64,000 nt of DNA from Todiramphus chloris collaris. Its lineage: Eukaryota; Chordata; Aves; Coraciiformes; Alcedinidae. Shown piece after piece: positions 21,179 through 36,000 of the stretch. The position numbers and the translations under genes were made by a program. The notes under the pieces are model-generated. The model was not told the origin of the DNA. It saw only the letters and a list, made by a program, of their open reading frames with translations, and did no database searches. The stretch is from NCBI GenBank assembly GCA_025345505.1, contig JANVCC010010406.1, positions 18,923,506-18,987,505 on the forward strand. The letters run 5' to 3'. Numbering within the stretch: the stretch's first letter is position 1; each line of letters opens with the position of its first letter.

Positions 21179-24100
21179 AGTCTTATTTATTTATTTATTA
21201 TATTGTCTTCAGTCTCCAGAGGACTGATTCTCCTCTCCTTTCAAGTTTCCTAGAGTAATGGAAAATACAATTTGTCCCACATAGCAAAGTATGTATTTAT
21301 TTGATTACAACTGGTTTTATTATTTCAGTTCTGATCTGTATCATCTCTCTGTACACAAAGTTAATGATGAAAGTCAACGCCTCGTAAGTTTCAGTACCTT
21401 AGATGTGACTGGAAAACCTTCAGAAAGGCCCCACACATTACCATTCACAATCAAACCTTACAAGACTATGAAACCCTCAACAGCAATTAATTATGGAAAA
21501 TCTTAACCCAGCTGACCCAGATGGAAAGCCTCAGAAACCATTTCTATGCAGAAAATGTTCAGCATGTATTTATTTACACAGTTGATGAAGGAAGAACCAT
21601 GATGCAGATGCTGGTACTGGTTTGCAGCTTTAGTCAGGATATGTCCCCACCTTTGAACACCTTTAAGCACTGTGGTCATCTCTAATTTCTGTGCTCTCAC
21701 AGTTCTACATGCCTGATGGAGCAGCATTTTACAGGCAGTCAGTGCTATGCTATCTAGTAAAACTCATAGTAAACATCACAAAAACCCACCCAACAACAGA
21801 ACAAAGTGAAACAATACAAAATCAAAATGGGGTAAGGAGAGGAAAAAAACCCCACTAACACCACAAACAAAGACTCAAAAGATAGGTTCATATCTTAAAG
21901 CCCTAAGATTTCAGGTTTTTTTACATCCATATGTGTTTTCCCATGACTATGACCTAAAGCTTCTTAGATCTACTTCTCCCATAACTACCAGCCAGCCATA
22001 CTGGTTCGACATTTGATTAATTTCTACCTGGAACTGCAAAACCAGACTCAGTTCAGATTTCAGTCTGCAGGCCTTCGCTTACACCTCTGATCCAATCTAT
22101 ATGCAGACTCTTAGAATCCCAAGTCACAAGTATTAACTCCTTCTAACTGTAACTTGAACTGTTTGAAGATGGAAATAACATTGTCTAATTTACACTGCTT
22201 ACATGTATTGAATTAGGATTCCTGTCTGCAGCCAGCTGCAGGCTGCTTTGTAATATACTACTGGCAGTAATTTAGTTTGGCTTTGTTTTAATTTGTAAAT
22301 CACTCACAGGCTTATATAGCAGATGGATGCTTTATAAAAAAGGATATTTAAGTAAATAAAAATTAAATGCAGCCAGCATGACAATAACTCCTGAGAATAG
22401 TAGGTACGGGTCCTGTAACAGACTTACACCCATAAGTGGAAGGTGGTATCTCACAGCCCCTCACCTGACAGCAATGCACCCTGCTCTTTGCAGGCACAGA
22501 ACAGGCAGGCATCATCTAAATGCAGGGGCTCCCAGTATGCTTTTGGAGAGTTATTACCTCAGAGAGGCCAGCAGTTGGCTCCACAGGCTATCTCTCAATG
22601 AGACACCAGCACCCTGTGTTTCATTTATTTACGGATTCTCAATGAGGAGGGCCAGACCTTCAGCAGCTGCTAAGTCCCACTGGTTAGAGAAACTGGCAGT
22701 TCAGGGTATGATTGTCATGGGATTACCCTTGCTGTCTTAGAAACTGCAGGGAACCAAAAAACTGCTCTTAAATGATCCTTGCCTACTCCTACTAGTTATA
22801 TCAAGCTAGATCTTAATTTTCAGCAAGAAGTTGGCTTTTTTCCCCTCAGCAAAATTAAAGAAAAATTGCAGATTTCCATATTTCATAGAAAAGACACTGC
22901 TTAGGTATATTATATAGCATATGTTTCAATATTTACATAGTGATGGCTTTCCATAAATCACTGTAAGTATGCATTATGCAAAATTAGATAACGAGCAAAC
23001 AGGAATGTCATTTTTTGATAAAACTTAAAATTAACAAAAAATCTACCCATTATCCCCTTTGAATTAAGCTATAACTAGCTAGGGATCCCTCTGTATATGG
23101 TAATACTTGATTAGAGGTTCAAGTCCTTTCTTACATGTAATCGATTTCTTGTTTCTTACAATCTCTCACACTAAATTTTCTCCCTAAAGTCATTAAATCA
23201 TATTCACATTTAAATATTTCATGACAAAAGGTTCCAATTTATATTACTTTTTTCAGTTCACAACTGATTAAGCCAAGCCTCCTGTGACAATGTGTATAAG
23301 TAAGACAGTGAGTATAGAGATACCACTGCACACTTACAGCTCTAAGCCAGGCAGTAGACAAGAGAACCCAATCCATACAGCATACAGTGATGCTCTTCCT
23401 TCTTTGCCCACACAGATTTATTTTTATTTTATTTTATATGAATGGATGGCTCTCTCACAATTTCAGATGGATCTCTAAATCATATTAAATAAATCTCCAA
23501 GTACATAAGACATAACCTTGTATTTTTTTCTAACACTAGACACACATTTGACTATTATTTGTATAGATACTGATTCACACACACACATAATACATTAGAT
23601 GTATAAAGTAATGCCATAATTATCAACCTGAACCCGCCTCCTAATTTTTGTTAGGAAGAGGTGCCAGATATGTAAGGGTACGTCTTGTCTTAAACTTCTG
23701 GGTCAGATAGAAAAAGTGATGGGTGAGAGGATGATTACCTTAGATGATACAAATTGGCTACAGTAGGAGATGGACACAAAGATCACTCTAAATTTTGGGA
23801 GATTAATTGGAGAGTATTGTGAAGATGAGTCTTCTTTTCATAAGGGCCTTTAGGCTTTACAGATTTCAAGCTTTCAGTTCACCTTTAAAACTTCACAATT
23901 TAAACTGCCTATTTAAAAAATAAGGACAGTATACACAAGCATATACTATAAACATACATTGTAAACCATGAACTTTTGTTATGAAATCAATCGTTTTAAA
24001 CTCTCACTTTGTGTGAGAAGCTCCACTGACTCCTGTGCTTGCATTACCTGCAGGTAATTTTATATGTCTACACTCATACAGACACATGCATGTACACATG

Positions 24101-27100
24101 AAGGTAAACTACACATTTTTATCTGACAATTAACTTCTTGGCATAGGTAAAATGTATATATACAACTGGCTGAATACATAGTGACAGGTGATTACACAAG
24201 AGTTGAGCTTAATAGAAGGAATTTTTTAAAAATTAAAGTTGCTTCTTAAACAACCCTTTTGTTCTAGGAAGCATGCAATGATTATTTTTGGGCACTATTG
24301 ATACAACTTCTGAGAACCACTCAGTTATATAGAAAAACACATAGCTACCCTTAATATTTTAGCAAGTTTGCATATGCATCATAAACTGCTGCTTTAGATG
24401 CATATCAGCTAAGTATCCTTGTTACAAAATATTACATAGATACATGTTTGATTAAATATTTAAGCAAGCATAGTGTTTATCACAACTCTTTCTTCTGTAA
24501 GCACTACTTAAAGAGATACACATTTTCTATCTGATCACAAACATTTTGGATGCAGCTGTAACAGCTGAAAAGCAGACTGAAAGATATTCATTTGGTCATA
24601 CTATAATTGTAGAGGATGGATTTAATTAGGGCGTAGACAGAAAAAAAATCAACATTTGTTTCTAATAAAGAAAAACCTACATAATTTCCATGATTTAGCA
24701 TTTGTTGATTTTGTTTGGCTGAGTTTCCCAGGAGCATCTCTTTGCTCCCCAATTGACTTTCAAACTGTTTACACCATGGGTAGTCCTACTACTCCTGGGG
24801 TAAAAGTTACCAAAAGTGTGCAGTAGCACATCAGCTCACAATAGTACAGATGGAGTCAAGTGCAACACGTCGTGCTCATTTTGGCTGACTTTCATTGATC
24901 TCAGTAAGACAGAAGCCCTACATCTAATTCCACAGAAATGTACATTCACACATGCAACCACATACTCATTTTCCTGATAGGTGTTTTTACCACGCTGAAC
25001 CTAACTCACCTTTGTTCCTGTAAACATGAAGAAAAGGGGCTCACCATGATTATACATGTGAAACTGATAGGAGAGCCAAGGTTAAATTTTTTCCCCCTCA
25101 TATGATACTCCTCATCCACCTCCCTCTTATCTCTCATCCCACTTCAGCAACAGAAGCAAACTCATGTTTAAGTTTCAGCAGTCTTCTCTTTGAGTTATAC
25201 TGCTGCTGCAGGAGCAAACACAGTGCAGCACTACCAAGTTCTCAGTCAAAAATGGAAGTCTTTATCTTTTGGCTTTACTGCAGCCTCCACTCTGATAGAA
25301 GAATCAAAAGTGGTAGATCCTCTTCACTTTTGACATGCACTTTTTCTTACTTGATGGACATGTTTTCCTTGCTCCAAAGACACAGGGTGTGCATGAGAAT
25401 ACCAGCATGTTATAGCAGAGGAAGCGAAGGCAGCTGCCTCTCCCTCAAGTATCATTAAGAATGACATTGGCATTCAGATAAAGAGTAATGTGAAGGAGAT
25501 TTTAATTACTTATATGCATGCTTGTATTTCTTTTTGCTGCTAGGTTTGTAACAGTATTTGTTCTGGTTGCTCCTTAGACTCCATGTCCCCTTGGGCATTC
25601 TGCAGCAAAGAGCTTTGTGTTTTGACAAAAAGGACCCCCAAAGACCTTTGCTAACTTCACTAACTCATTGTAGACGCTGGGTCAAATCTGGCTGCACTTC
25701 AGACCCAGAGTAATTGCACTTCGAATCTAGACATTGACCATGTTGGAAAGCAATTTTGACAAAAATTAGCCTTGAAACATGATGTGGATCTATTTGAATA
25801 TATAATGGGGGTTCACCTCCAGGATGGAGTGCAGCAGCTATGCAACAATGTACAGGAACAGTGCTCAACGGTTTCAGAGTGAAAGTGAGGAATACCATGT
25901 CCTGCTGAAACTGAAGGTGGAACTTAAGGAGGTGGAATGCAACAACCACAGCTGAAACTTAGCCAGGACACTGCCATTAACCACCCACACTCTCACTAAA
26001 TGGCCTATAGGTCTTTACTGACCAAAAGTATGCAGGTCCTCGGTTTTGTATATCACAGCAAAGACATATACCAGCAGCACAGACCACCACACAAGCAACC
26101 TACTGGAGTGCTAGTTCTGGACTAATTTGCACAGTGTGATATGAAAATATTGAATCCCTTTCAGGGACTAAACTTACTTATGGGGCACCTCAATTGCAGA
26201 ATGCCATTTCATTTTTCAGGTTCACCAGCCATAAAATACATTTGAAAGCACTGCCCTGAAAGATTATGACACTATCAAATGCCATCTATAAAGCACCCAT
26301 GTGAACTGGGGGCAGGAGAGAATGTCTCTTTACTGTTTGCAGAAAAGAAACATTAGGGTGAACTCTTTCCAGCTCTTCATGAATGTGTATTCACTTCTGC
26401 AACTCCAGTGAAAGTATTAGGGTGGAAGGGCACTAGTTTTAAACACTTCTTCTGCTTAGTAAAACTTACTATTTGACTTTTGATAAAATACTGTCTTTAT
26501 GATGGAATGCTCTTGATTATGGACCTAGCTTTGAGTCCTGGATTCAGTTTGGACAGACCACATACAGCGTTTTTATTTTTAAACCTATGATAGATCAATG
26601 TGGAGTTACAATGTATTTAATCAAAGCAGTTCAATTTTCATTTAATCATAGCAACGACATCAAGCCTCTTTCCATTTGGATGCCTGATGAGTTTTTTTTC
26701 ACAGTAAACCTCTATCCACACTTCGAGGAAAAGAATCTAAGCACAGCCAGAGCCTGATACTCTTCTTGCATTTACTAGTTTTACAGTGGTATAACTCTTA
26801 TGATGTCAACAAAACTTGCTTTGATTTAGAACTGTCATTTTGGTGACAAGTATTAAATGGCTAAATCTGTCACTAGCTGATAATGGTGGAACTCCCGTTA
26901 GCATGGATACACATTGATTCAGTAGCTTTAAGAAGACCCAAAGTCATCTTTCAGCAATTGTCATTCTTTGACCTTTATTTTGAAATATCAATGCCACTTC
27001 TCAAGTATTTTGCCCCTCTTCCCCCAAGAGCTGCACAAAGTTCAAATGTGAACAGTTCTTCTCTTCACCATCAGTTCTGGTTGAGACTTTCAAAAGATTT

Positions 27101-30100
27101 CTATAGACTTTCCTAAATGAGAAGTTCATGTGAGGTGACCAGATGCATTATGATAGTTGCTCATGAAAATATATTTTAATGCACTCTAAAGGCGAGGCAT
27201 TTCTTTTGCACATTCATAAAATGGTTGAATATCAAGATTTTATAGAAATTGAGTATGCAAATTCCTTAACTAGATTTGTAATCCACAACCTTGGACTCCA
27301 AGCATAAAAAACTATCTTTATACCTTCGCTTCTCTACAACCTGTGAGATTGGGAAATTCATTGAAATTTCTCTGAAGAGGCTTTGACACTAACTTATGGC
27401 AAGTAACAGGGTGTTTCCCCTTAGGCAGACATGGCTCCTAGAGGCAATCAAACCATCAAGCACACGGTGTACGAAGGCAAAAACTTTAAACTGGTGCCAT
27501 GGGCATTTTTCAGGATAGGATGTAAACAGAGATGCAAAACATGGCAAGCCACTGAAATAATTGCAGCTATAATTTAACTTTAGAATACAATTTTGCATGT
27601 AAGTAGCTAGGAAATACACATCATGCATATAACCATAACAATGGTTTATTTTTTTACTTGATTTCACCAATTTTTGCATATATAGTTGCCCATTTTGGTA
27701 AGCCATGTAAGAAAATTTGCCTTGGTCAGTCAAGCAGTCCCTGAAATCACTTGTGGTTTTACTGTTTGGTGTCAGTTCTGTGTTACTCACTGACAAGTAA
27801 ATTTATGTTTTCCATGGTCTGCAGTCTTTCAATAAATTTAGTGAGCTACTTAAGCCCCTCTTACTGAGACTTAGTTTCACCAACACTGAAAGAATGACAC
27901 AATTTTTATGAGAAACAGGAAACATTCAGAAAGAGCACCAATGAGGTATTGTATTTGCAATACACAAAGCCACGAGTGACATCCTAGCTCTCTTCAGCCA
28001 AGACCTTCCCGATGTACAATATGATAATACAAACAAATCATGTCTGACATCCTTGCTCCATCTAATGTGGACAGCACCAAAAGCAGGGCAAGACATCTAA
28101 CAGTCAAGTCAAGTCAGATTATCAGAGGGTCCTTTTCTCACTTAAATCTAAACTGACTAAAGCCATAACGCTAACTGGAAAATGTAAGCAACAAAAGCTA
28201 AGTCTTCCCATCTTTTTAAGTAAAACTTCCGAAGAAGTCAATAAGAAAGTTGCCTAAGCAGGGGCATTGAGAAGTTGTCCAAGGACAAAAACAGTGGAGT
28301 AAAAGTGACAATAAGTTATACTCATAAACTGGATTTCATTACATGCTTGATTTTGTGACTGAACCCAAACTGTGCTTCAGTCAGGGGATTCAGCTGTACT
28401 ATACGCTGAGTATATGAATGGCAGAAGAACTGGGAGATTGATTTCCATCTTTAGTATTCATTAGGGGACAATGCATTATTACTTCCAATATATACAACAC
28501 ATTCTTAATGAGGCCTTTTTCCTTTCATTGTTTACCTAATAAATGTACCCTCAAAAAACCCAGGTGTGTGATAGGTGTGCAACGCATGCAAAAGGGAGAC
28601 AGCAGAGTGCAGAAGTGACATCAAAAAGGCAGAGGTCATTAGAATATAAAAACTCTATGGTACATGAAGTGAGCTATCTGTTTGAACATATTAGAGGCAC
28701 TGAAATGCAAAAGAAAGTGGGGGAAATTATATTACAGTGTACAAAGTAATAATAACTGTGCCTGCATGTCTTAATACCCTCTTGTCCCAGCAGTCCTGAC
28801 TTTCTAGGCAGCCCACTTCTCCACATTAACAGTAGTCATTTGGAGAGCAGCAAACGTGCCATTAGAAGCACTTTTACAAGTGTATATTCATCCACCAATT
28901 AGCTTAATGTGGCTGCTTTCTGCATATTTTCTATCCAGGCTTGCACAAATCTTATTAATATTTCCCCCTAGCGCTTTGACAGATTACCTTGTCATTATGC
29001 ATCCTGGAGCCTTTTAAACAATATGGGTAAACTACTGTTTGCGAGGTTAATGACAATTATCCCCTAATTACTGCATAAGTCACTCAGTCCACTTTATCTC
29101 ATAGGCAGGGTTCTGCTCTGTGTATCTGCCATTGTGTCACTGTAAATGAATCTTGTATAGCTATGTTTATCTGTCGTTGCCTTGTAAATTACACTGACAG
29201 AGGAATGAACAAATTACTGTGTGTCATCACTTAAATACAGCTTCTGATAAAAAAAAAAAAAGTCCCACAAGAACAGCACTTGAATTTTAGCCTGATCACA
29301 ATTAGTAAACACATATTGAATGTTTTAGGAGATATATTTAGAAGTGGATGGGACATAGTGTGGAAGGTGGCTCTGAAGTGGTAAGCCTAAGCTCAGTAAA
29401 CCAGAAGTATAGACACAGTAGTAGTAATTCTGTGATCATCTCCTGAGATCTCTTCTCCTAATTTAACAGTTGATAGATGAGCCAGTGATATTTTCCAAAC
29501 AATCTCATATTCAGAGCCATGCTAAATTCTGCAATTTCTATTGTTTCTGACCAGAGCCATGTAGGATTATTATTTTTTTTTTAGCTGAGAAACCGAAACA
29601 CAAGTTGGAACAGAAGACGCATCCATAAAACCACAGGCAATACTAATTTAATGGATGCATTTCAGAACAGTATCAAAGAAGATTAATAATTTGTGTCATG
29701 TCTGTCCTGATCAGTCCTAGCGACTCCAACAGAACTGCTCTGTGCACAAGCCAGAGCAGAATCCGGCAGGCAGCACCAAAGTCAATGTATTGATTAAAAA
29801 GTCAAATAAAAAATTGCATTAGCACATTGCCTACTGTTTTCCACAGTACATGCACTTCAAGTTACCTCCTTGGTGCAATTAGAGTTCAACAGAGGTACAG
29901 AAAAAATTCTGAGTTTAATTCACTCTCTACAGATTGAGGTAGTTCTACCTCAGGAGAGGAAAGCAGAATTGGCAAATACCATCTTCCTGGTATATTCCAT
30001 GTTTTGAAGTAATTTCAAGTTACAGTTAAGAGTACTCTACTGGCAGGACATCACTGAGACCAGGAATGTCCTTCTTTGAGAAAGAAAGTTGACTTGTTCT

Positions 30101-32920
30101 TGACTTTTATTCTTTCTTTCACCAAAACCAACTTAACAGCTTCAACAAGAAGCATGTACATAGTTAGTGCTCAGAGGCAAACAACTCTATGGTAAAGAAC
30201 ATTAAACCAAGAGCTGTTTTTTAAATAATGCTCCTTCCTATATTGGTCTTGGAGAGGTAACTGATTGATAGCCCTAGGAATCACAGTTCTTTGCAAAAAG
30301 TACAACAGAGATAGTGCATTTCCACTCTTTCCTGTGAAGCTCCCTTCTTGAATCAGAGAAGGCCTTTTAGCCTGGTTTTGTATTGCTGGCAATCACATTA
30401 ATTGCTAAGAGTTAATAAAAAGTAGGTTTCTTGACTCAGGCTACAAATTCCATTGCCTCAAGCTTGGTGCAGTCACAGCATGTGAACTTCCTCTCACCGA
30501 TGGCTTAAGCAGAAACTGAATTCTCTCCCTCAGACCTGACATTTAACTCTTAAAACAAGGGTATTTCCCTGCTTTCCAGGCAAATGGATGATTCATGGAG
30601 TGAGATGCTCTTTTAGCTACTTAGATGAAACTTCCTGCTGTGCAGCTTGCAGGAAAACCAATGCATAAGAATGGGTATGTCAACCCTGCATCCTGCAATG
30701 AGGTTACACAATAATGCATTTTATTGGCTTTAGGGACACACTTTATACACAATATATGATACAGTCATGAATTATATATGCATTCATGTGATAATGTTAC
30801 ATATTTGCATATTTTAAAAGTATTAGATTTTTCCTTATATTTTATACATGTCATTCAGCAAACCTTCCCATTTTACATACATCCTAAAACATGTTCAGCA
30901 CCAGCTTCTGACCAATGCAGTACAAAAAAAAATGAAGTCAGAAGGAGAATATGCAAATTGGAGCAGAATTATGATTCCCTAGAGAAGCAATGTAAGACTG
31001 TTTAAGCTGCTGTACAAGAAAAAGGAAATGTTAGAATTCTTCAAAACCTGGCAATTATTTACTGCAATTCAGTGGGTTATACCAACACTGAAAAACTTCT
31101 TATTGTAGTAAAGTGTACACTTATTTTGCTGGATTATGATAAAATCATATCCACAAAAGGACAGACCAGATATTACAAAATTACTGATATTACTGAAAAT
31201 AACTGTGGTTTGAATGGAACACAGATAAGAACAGCCCATCTGACCATGGTCTTAGTATAGGTTGGAAGAAAAAGCTGTAGTGAAATGGTAAGAAAATGTA
31301 ACAGCTATCACTGCCAGGGATAACTGAAAAGACTGATCAATTTTGAGTAAGCACTACCTCAAGGGTTTTGGTCCCACTAGGATTGATCTGAGAGTCTGTC
31401 CTGTGTTCAGTCAATGCAACTTTCAGCAGGGTATCCACTGCAGAAATAAATGGAAGTGCTGCAGTAACCCTCCACACTCTCTCTAAGTATGTTATTTTCT
31501 CTCTGTGCTGAGGGAAAAGTAAAACCAATGTGGCTGATGGTAAAGTGCTAGGCAACAGATGGTTTAAGGACACAGAACACTGTTATTGTCATGTACAATA
31601 TTATTTGAAAAAATGTATTTCTAAATTATTAATATTTGTATTTTCATTTTGAGCTTCTTTGCCCTCTGACCTTTGCTAATAGCAGAAAAACTGGGCAAGA
31701 CAGGGACAAGTGTTAGATACTCGTAATAGGTAAGCTGTCAGTCCCACCAAATGAAGGTAAGGATTAATAGCTGTTTTCTATGTAGGCAAGTGTGGGCCCT
31801 AAATGCAACATTAACCATTAAGGGCAGGGAAACAATGCTGATTGCTTCTGGGAAAAACTGTGAGGCTGACGTACCTGAAGAATTTTTTAAGAAAAATCTG
31901 GGCAAAATAACAGAATATTAGGCGACAGCTAAGAAATCAGGAGAAACATAGATACTCATGCAACTTAGGAGCCTAAAAAAAAAAAATTAAAAATCCATAA
32001 ATTGTGCTTGGTTTGCTTTTGCACATTTTGTGTTTCATCAGCTTTCTTCAAACAATCTCTAGAGATTGATTTGAGTTACTTGCCGAGAACTCCATTCATT
32101 ATAGAACATTATTTACAAAGGTATTATTTAGCTTTGCCTGAGATCTTTTACATTTAAATAAAAGTATGTACCTTTGATCTAAATCCAATTCAAAAAGTTA
32201 AGTGATACTTCGTATGGACATGGATCAGCTGGTGGTAAAGGTTGAGGTAAGCAAGAAAACAATATAAAATTTAAAATGTAGATGGTGTTAACAACACAGC
32301 TCAGTCACAATATTACTTATGAAAGGAAATTGTTAAAGGGAATGTAAAAATTTAGAATTACACTAAACCCATTATTTTTGTATATCAATTATTCATGATT
32401 TCCAGAGAATTTCACACACTGTGGTGTTTTAGCTACCATTTTCAGCTCTCAACAATGGTACAGAAAGAACAGAAAAAACCATTTTTCATAAGCAATTCAT
32501 GTTGAAGAAGACATTGGAAGATATGACACATATCCACATCTTAAACTGGACATTTGAATAAGCAAGAGAACACTACATGTTGGAGATAAACAAGCAGCTT
32601 TTGCTGGCTTCCTACTCTACTTAGGCAAAGCTCCCTTTTCCCACACATAATGGAAGTTCTTCAAAGTTGAGCCATGCTGAGGCCTGTGCCACTCCTCTCA
32701 TTTTCCAGTCAAATGGACTGGTGTGGTATGATGGACACGAGCATATAAATGCAAAAAAATCTTTGGTCAGTTCACAGCTCCAGAGATACTGTTTGAACTA
32801 CAGGTGGAAATGATCTAAAAACCTGGGAATTCAAACTCAGTGACTGAACTATACTTGAGGTTTAAAAAAAGACTTAAATCATAAAACAGAAATCTCATAA
32901 ACTGCAAAAATTTGTCAAAG
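21179..32920. other. Intronic stretch without recognised elements
   Basis: AT-rich intron DNA with an A/C-rich patch at about 21778-21872, a short CA run near 23576-23588 and the candidate block at 28.8-29.2 kb. The longest open frames (120 codons at 22378-22740 and 135 codons at 27389-27796 minus) show no domain, no splice context and no basonuclin similarity. Confidence 0.6.
28790..29240. promoter_or_regulatory. Candidate conserved noncoding element
   Basis: A block lacking repeats, containing CCAATTAGCTTAATG near 28896-28910 and a cluster GGTTAATGACAATTATCCCC followed by TAATTACTGCATAAG (about 29045-29079), typical of homeodomain and POU-type sites, plus several ACA-GAC and CTTTG-type motifs. 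It lies about 9 kb upstream of the large BNC2 exon in the transcript sense. The call is by texture only. Confidence 0.3.
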
Positions 32921-33032
32921 AACCACAGAATGTTAGGGGTTGGAAGGAACCTTGAAAGATCATCTAGTCCAAGCCCCTGCCAGAGCAGGATCACCTGGAT
33001 CAGCTCACACAGGAACGTGTCTAGCTGGGTTA
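32921..33032 (-). mobile_element. CR1 LINE, short 3' terminal fragment
   Basis: About 110 bp match the reverse complement of the CR1 3' end at 50.5-50.7 kb and the start of the copy at 62.3 kb: ACAGAATGTT, then GGTTGGAAGGAACCTTGAAAGATCATCTAGTCCAA, then the CAGAGCAGGATCACCT block and the CACACAGGAACGTGT block. The element reads on the minus strand, the same sense as BNC2, and is severely 5'-truncated. Its 3' tail is a single degenerate repeat. Confidence 0.88.
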
Positions 33033-36000
33033 ACCTCTAAACCTGACAAAGCAGGCAATATTTTTGCATTTTTAATACCTTTTCCATATTATAATCTCAG
33101 AGAAAGAGGTGCAGGTGGGCAACCCCAAGGAAACTGAATCTTAATCTTAGAATCACCATCAGCTTCTTGTGCATTCTGGATAAATCACAGTCCTTCCAAG
33201 ACTCAGACCATTGTCTTAAAAATGGACATAGAGAACACTTCCCCTTACTTTATCATAATGTTTGAATGAAAAACACACTGCAGACTTTTGAAAGGATGAA
33301 GTCAGTGGAGCCCTACATATACATAACCTCAAATGAACAGTTTATTGTGAACCTGACCTAACTTTATGAACATTGAAGCAAACACATTTTTAAATTAACT
33401 GAGATACAGAAGAATTGAAAAGAAAAGATGGACTTTGAAAGAACCTGTCTAGGGGGCTACAGTAGCATCCATGCTCATTTCTTCAGTGGAGGACAGTGGG
33501 ACATGGCTGGGAGGATCCACTTGTACAATATTCAGACACATAAACTATGATGAGTCAATGAACATCTTTTCTAGTTCATCCTCTCAGAGAACGACCTTTA
33601 TTACACTATATTGTGATTGTTTCATTCATGTTTATTATGTTCAGAGCTTCCCAAGTGAAATAATTCTCGAATAAACATACGAATCCCACTTTCCCAAATG
33701 AACACCAATAAACTGTCATTAGATTACCTGTAGCTCAGCAAACTCTGAAGGAAATAACAGTTCTGATACTTACAAGTTTCTTTTGATAACTTTACAAGCC
33801 ACCATGTTACCCCAGGGGACACACAGTCTCTGTCTTAATACAGAAAAGACTCCCCTGAATACAAATATTTGTTGCAAAGCAAATAAAATGAATTATTTTC
33901 ATAAAAAGAGAGCAGTAAGAATAGCATGGCAAAATGCAAGCAAAAAGTAACTTTAATATCTTTGGCACATCTCCAGCTCTTAGAAATGACATCAAAAGTT
34001 GGTCCAAGTGTGGCTGATAAAGCAGGCTTAGAGCTGCCTTTCAACTTTCACTTTTTAATAATAAAAAATCAATATATGGAGGATTACAAGCCTCTTGGTT
34101 TTGATTTTGTGTATCAAAACCAAAAGATAACAAGGTTATGGTGGTGTATGAAAGTTCTCAGGTCACAGCCATGATGATGCACTATATTTTATACCCTATT
34201 TATTTATTGCACTCTACTGAGAGGCTGAAATAAAATGAATTATTTTTTTACCTATATATATATATCTTATGCGGAAACACAATCCTGAATATGCATTCTA
34301 AACCCCAGAAATCTAACAGATTACACTCCAGAACCTAAATTAATAGTAACTGTGTATTTTAAAATAAAACAAGGAATAGTCTGGATGGTGACCTGCATAG
34401 AAACGTAAATGTTCATGGCTCCAAATGCACTGTGAATTACAGTATGGACTGAAAGGAAAGTATCATGGTGTACAAAAGAAAGAAAAAAGTTAATTTTTCA
34501 TGAGTCTCAGACTTTCTTAGCTGTTAAACAGTTTTGTGAAGAAAGTAAGCCTCTCTGTTTCATTGTTCACAGATAGATCAACTAAGGTTGGATCAATCAT
34601 GATAAGAACACAGAAAATCTTGTAGAGATAGAAGGCCATATTCCTGCAATCTTGAAAAGACAAATGGGAACTGAAAACTGCAAGCCAATGTCAATTTTGC
34701 CCACACAGGACAGTAAGGTCAGATCTCTAGAGCGATCTGTAAAACTCACAGTACCTGGTGTTACCATTTACAAGTTATTTAATACATACCTGTATGTTCT
34801 GCAGTCCTCTCAATAAGAAAAGATTGCTGCCAAGTCATTAGAAATGCAACATTAGTGTTATGTGATCAACTCCTGGAATTGTTTTCTACATTATTTTCTT
34901 AAGTGAACTACAGAGTAACTAATTCAATTTGGTGAAGCTAAATAGGCTAGGTTTCCTATAGCATGGTGGTCTCAATTTACATGAGCTTAAAGGAGGGGAC
35001 CACACCTTCTAAAATCCATTAATCAAATCAAATCTCTATGCAGGACTCACCACAGGAACATCACAGCAGTGAGAGCATGTTTAAACCATTTTATTGTCGC
35101 AGATACATAGCATCAAGAACATAGGAAATAGCAGCAGCAGGAGGTCAGAACATGCTGTAATGCACTGGCTTACACCTGCCTTTTACTGATGTAAGGGAGT
35201 GAAAACTATTGAATTTATACTCGTGCAAAGAAGGCACTTTAGATACTACATGACTTATGAACAGCCTTTGACAGAAAAAGTAGTCAAATTAGGTTGAGGT
35301 CAGGCTTTGTTATTCTTTAAGTACAGTTTTATGAAGGTAAACACCACAGGCACACGAAGAATGAAGTATGTTTTCACAGCAGCAGGACAGGTGATGTTTG
35401 TAAAGAAGTGGTAAAAACTATGTATAAGAATTAGAAGAGAGAAAAAGCAATAGCTTGCTTTCTGCAACTGTTCATCCACCTCTTTGTCCCATTTTTCAAC
35501 CAGAGCAGTGAGAGGTGTGGCTGCAGAACACCCACCTATAGCATAACCATTCGTAAGCAAGCACTGTTTGGGCCGATGCCAGAACAGTAAAAGCACCGTT
35601 CACTTAGTATTTTTCAAGCACTTTGTATTGTATTGAGCCCTCTAAGGAAGATTGATTTCCATAAAGCCATTTCCATCTCAAGGTACTGATGATGCCATAA
35701 ACCACAAGAGTTTCTCCACTCAAACCCTGCAGTGGAATTTCAGACTCACCACAAGAAGCTCACATATTAGCCAGGGCTCAAAGCATGTACTGCAAGGCAT
35801 AGCATTATGTCATCCTCAGGGTCAAAGAGCAATAAACCAAGACAACAGTGTCCAGCTTTAAAACAATTATGCACACATGCATGGACACAAATTTCATGCT
35901 TTATTTTATTTTTTATTTAGAGAACTCTAACTATTATTCAAAGTTCCTTGTTTGTCACTCTAATACTGCCCAGGTAAAAGCTCTCTGTTCAAAGATGGTG

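Noticed and set aside
22378..22740. 120-codon open frame on the plus strand
   Set aside because: No recognised domain, no splice signals matching it and no codon pattern that I would trust. It lies antisense to BNC2 in a long intron. Length is within chance for 64 kb in six frames.
27389..27796. 135-codon open frame on the minus strand, same strand as BNC2
   Set aside because: No similarity to basonuclin and no flanking acceptor-donor pair in frame. Composition looks like random AT-rich DNA.
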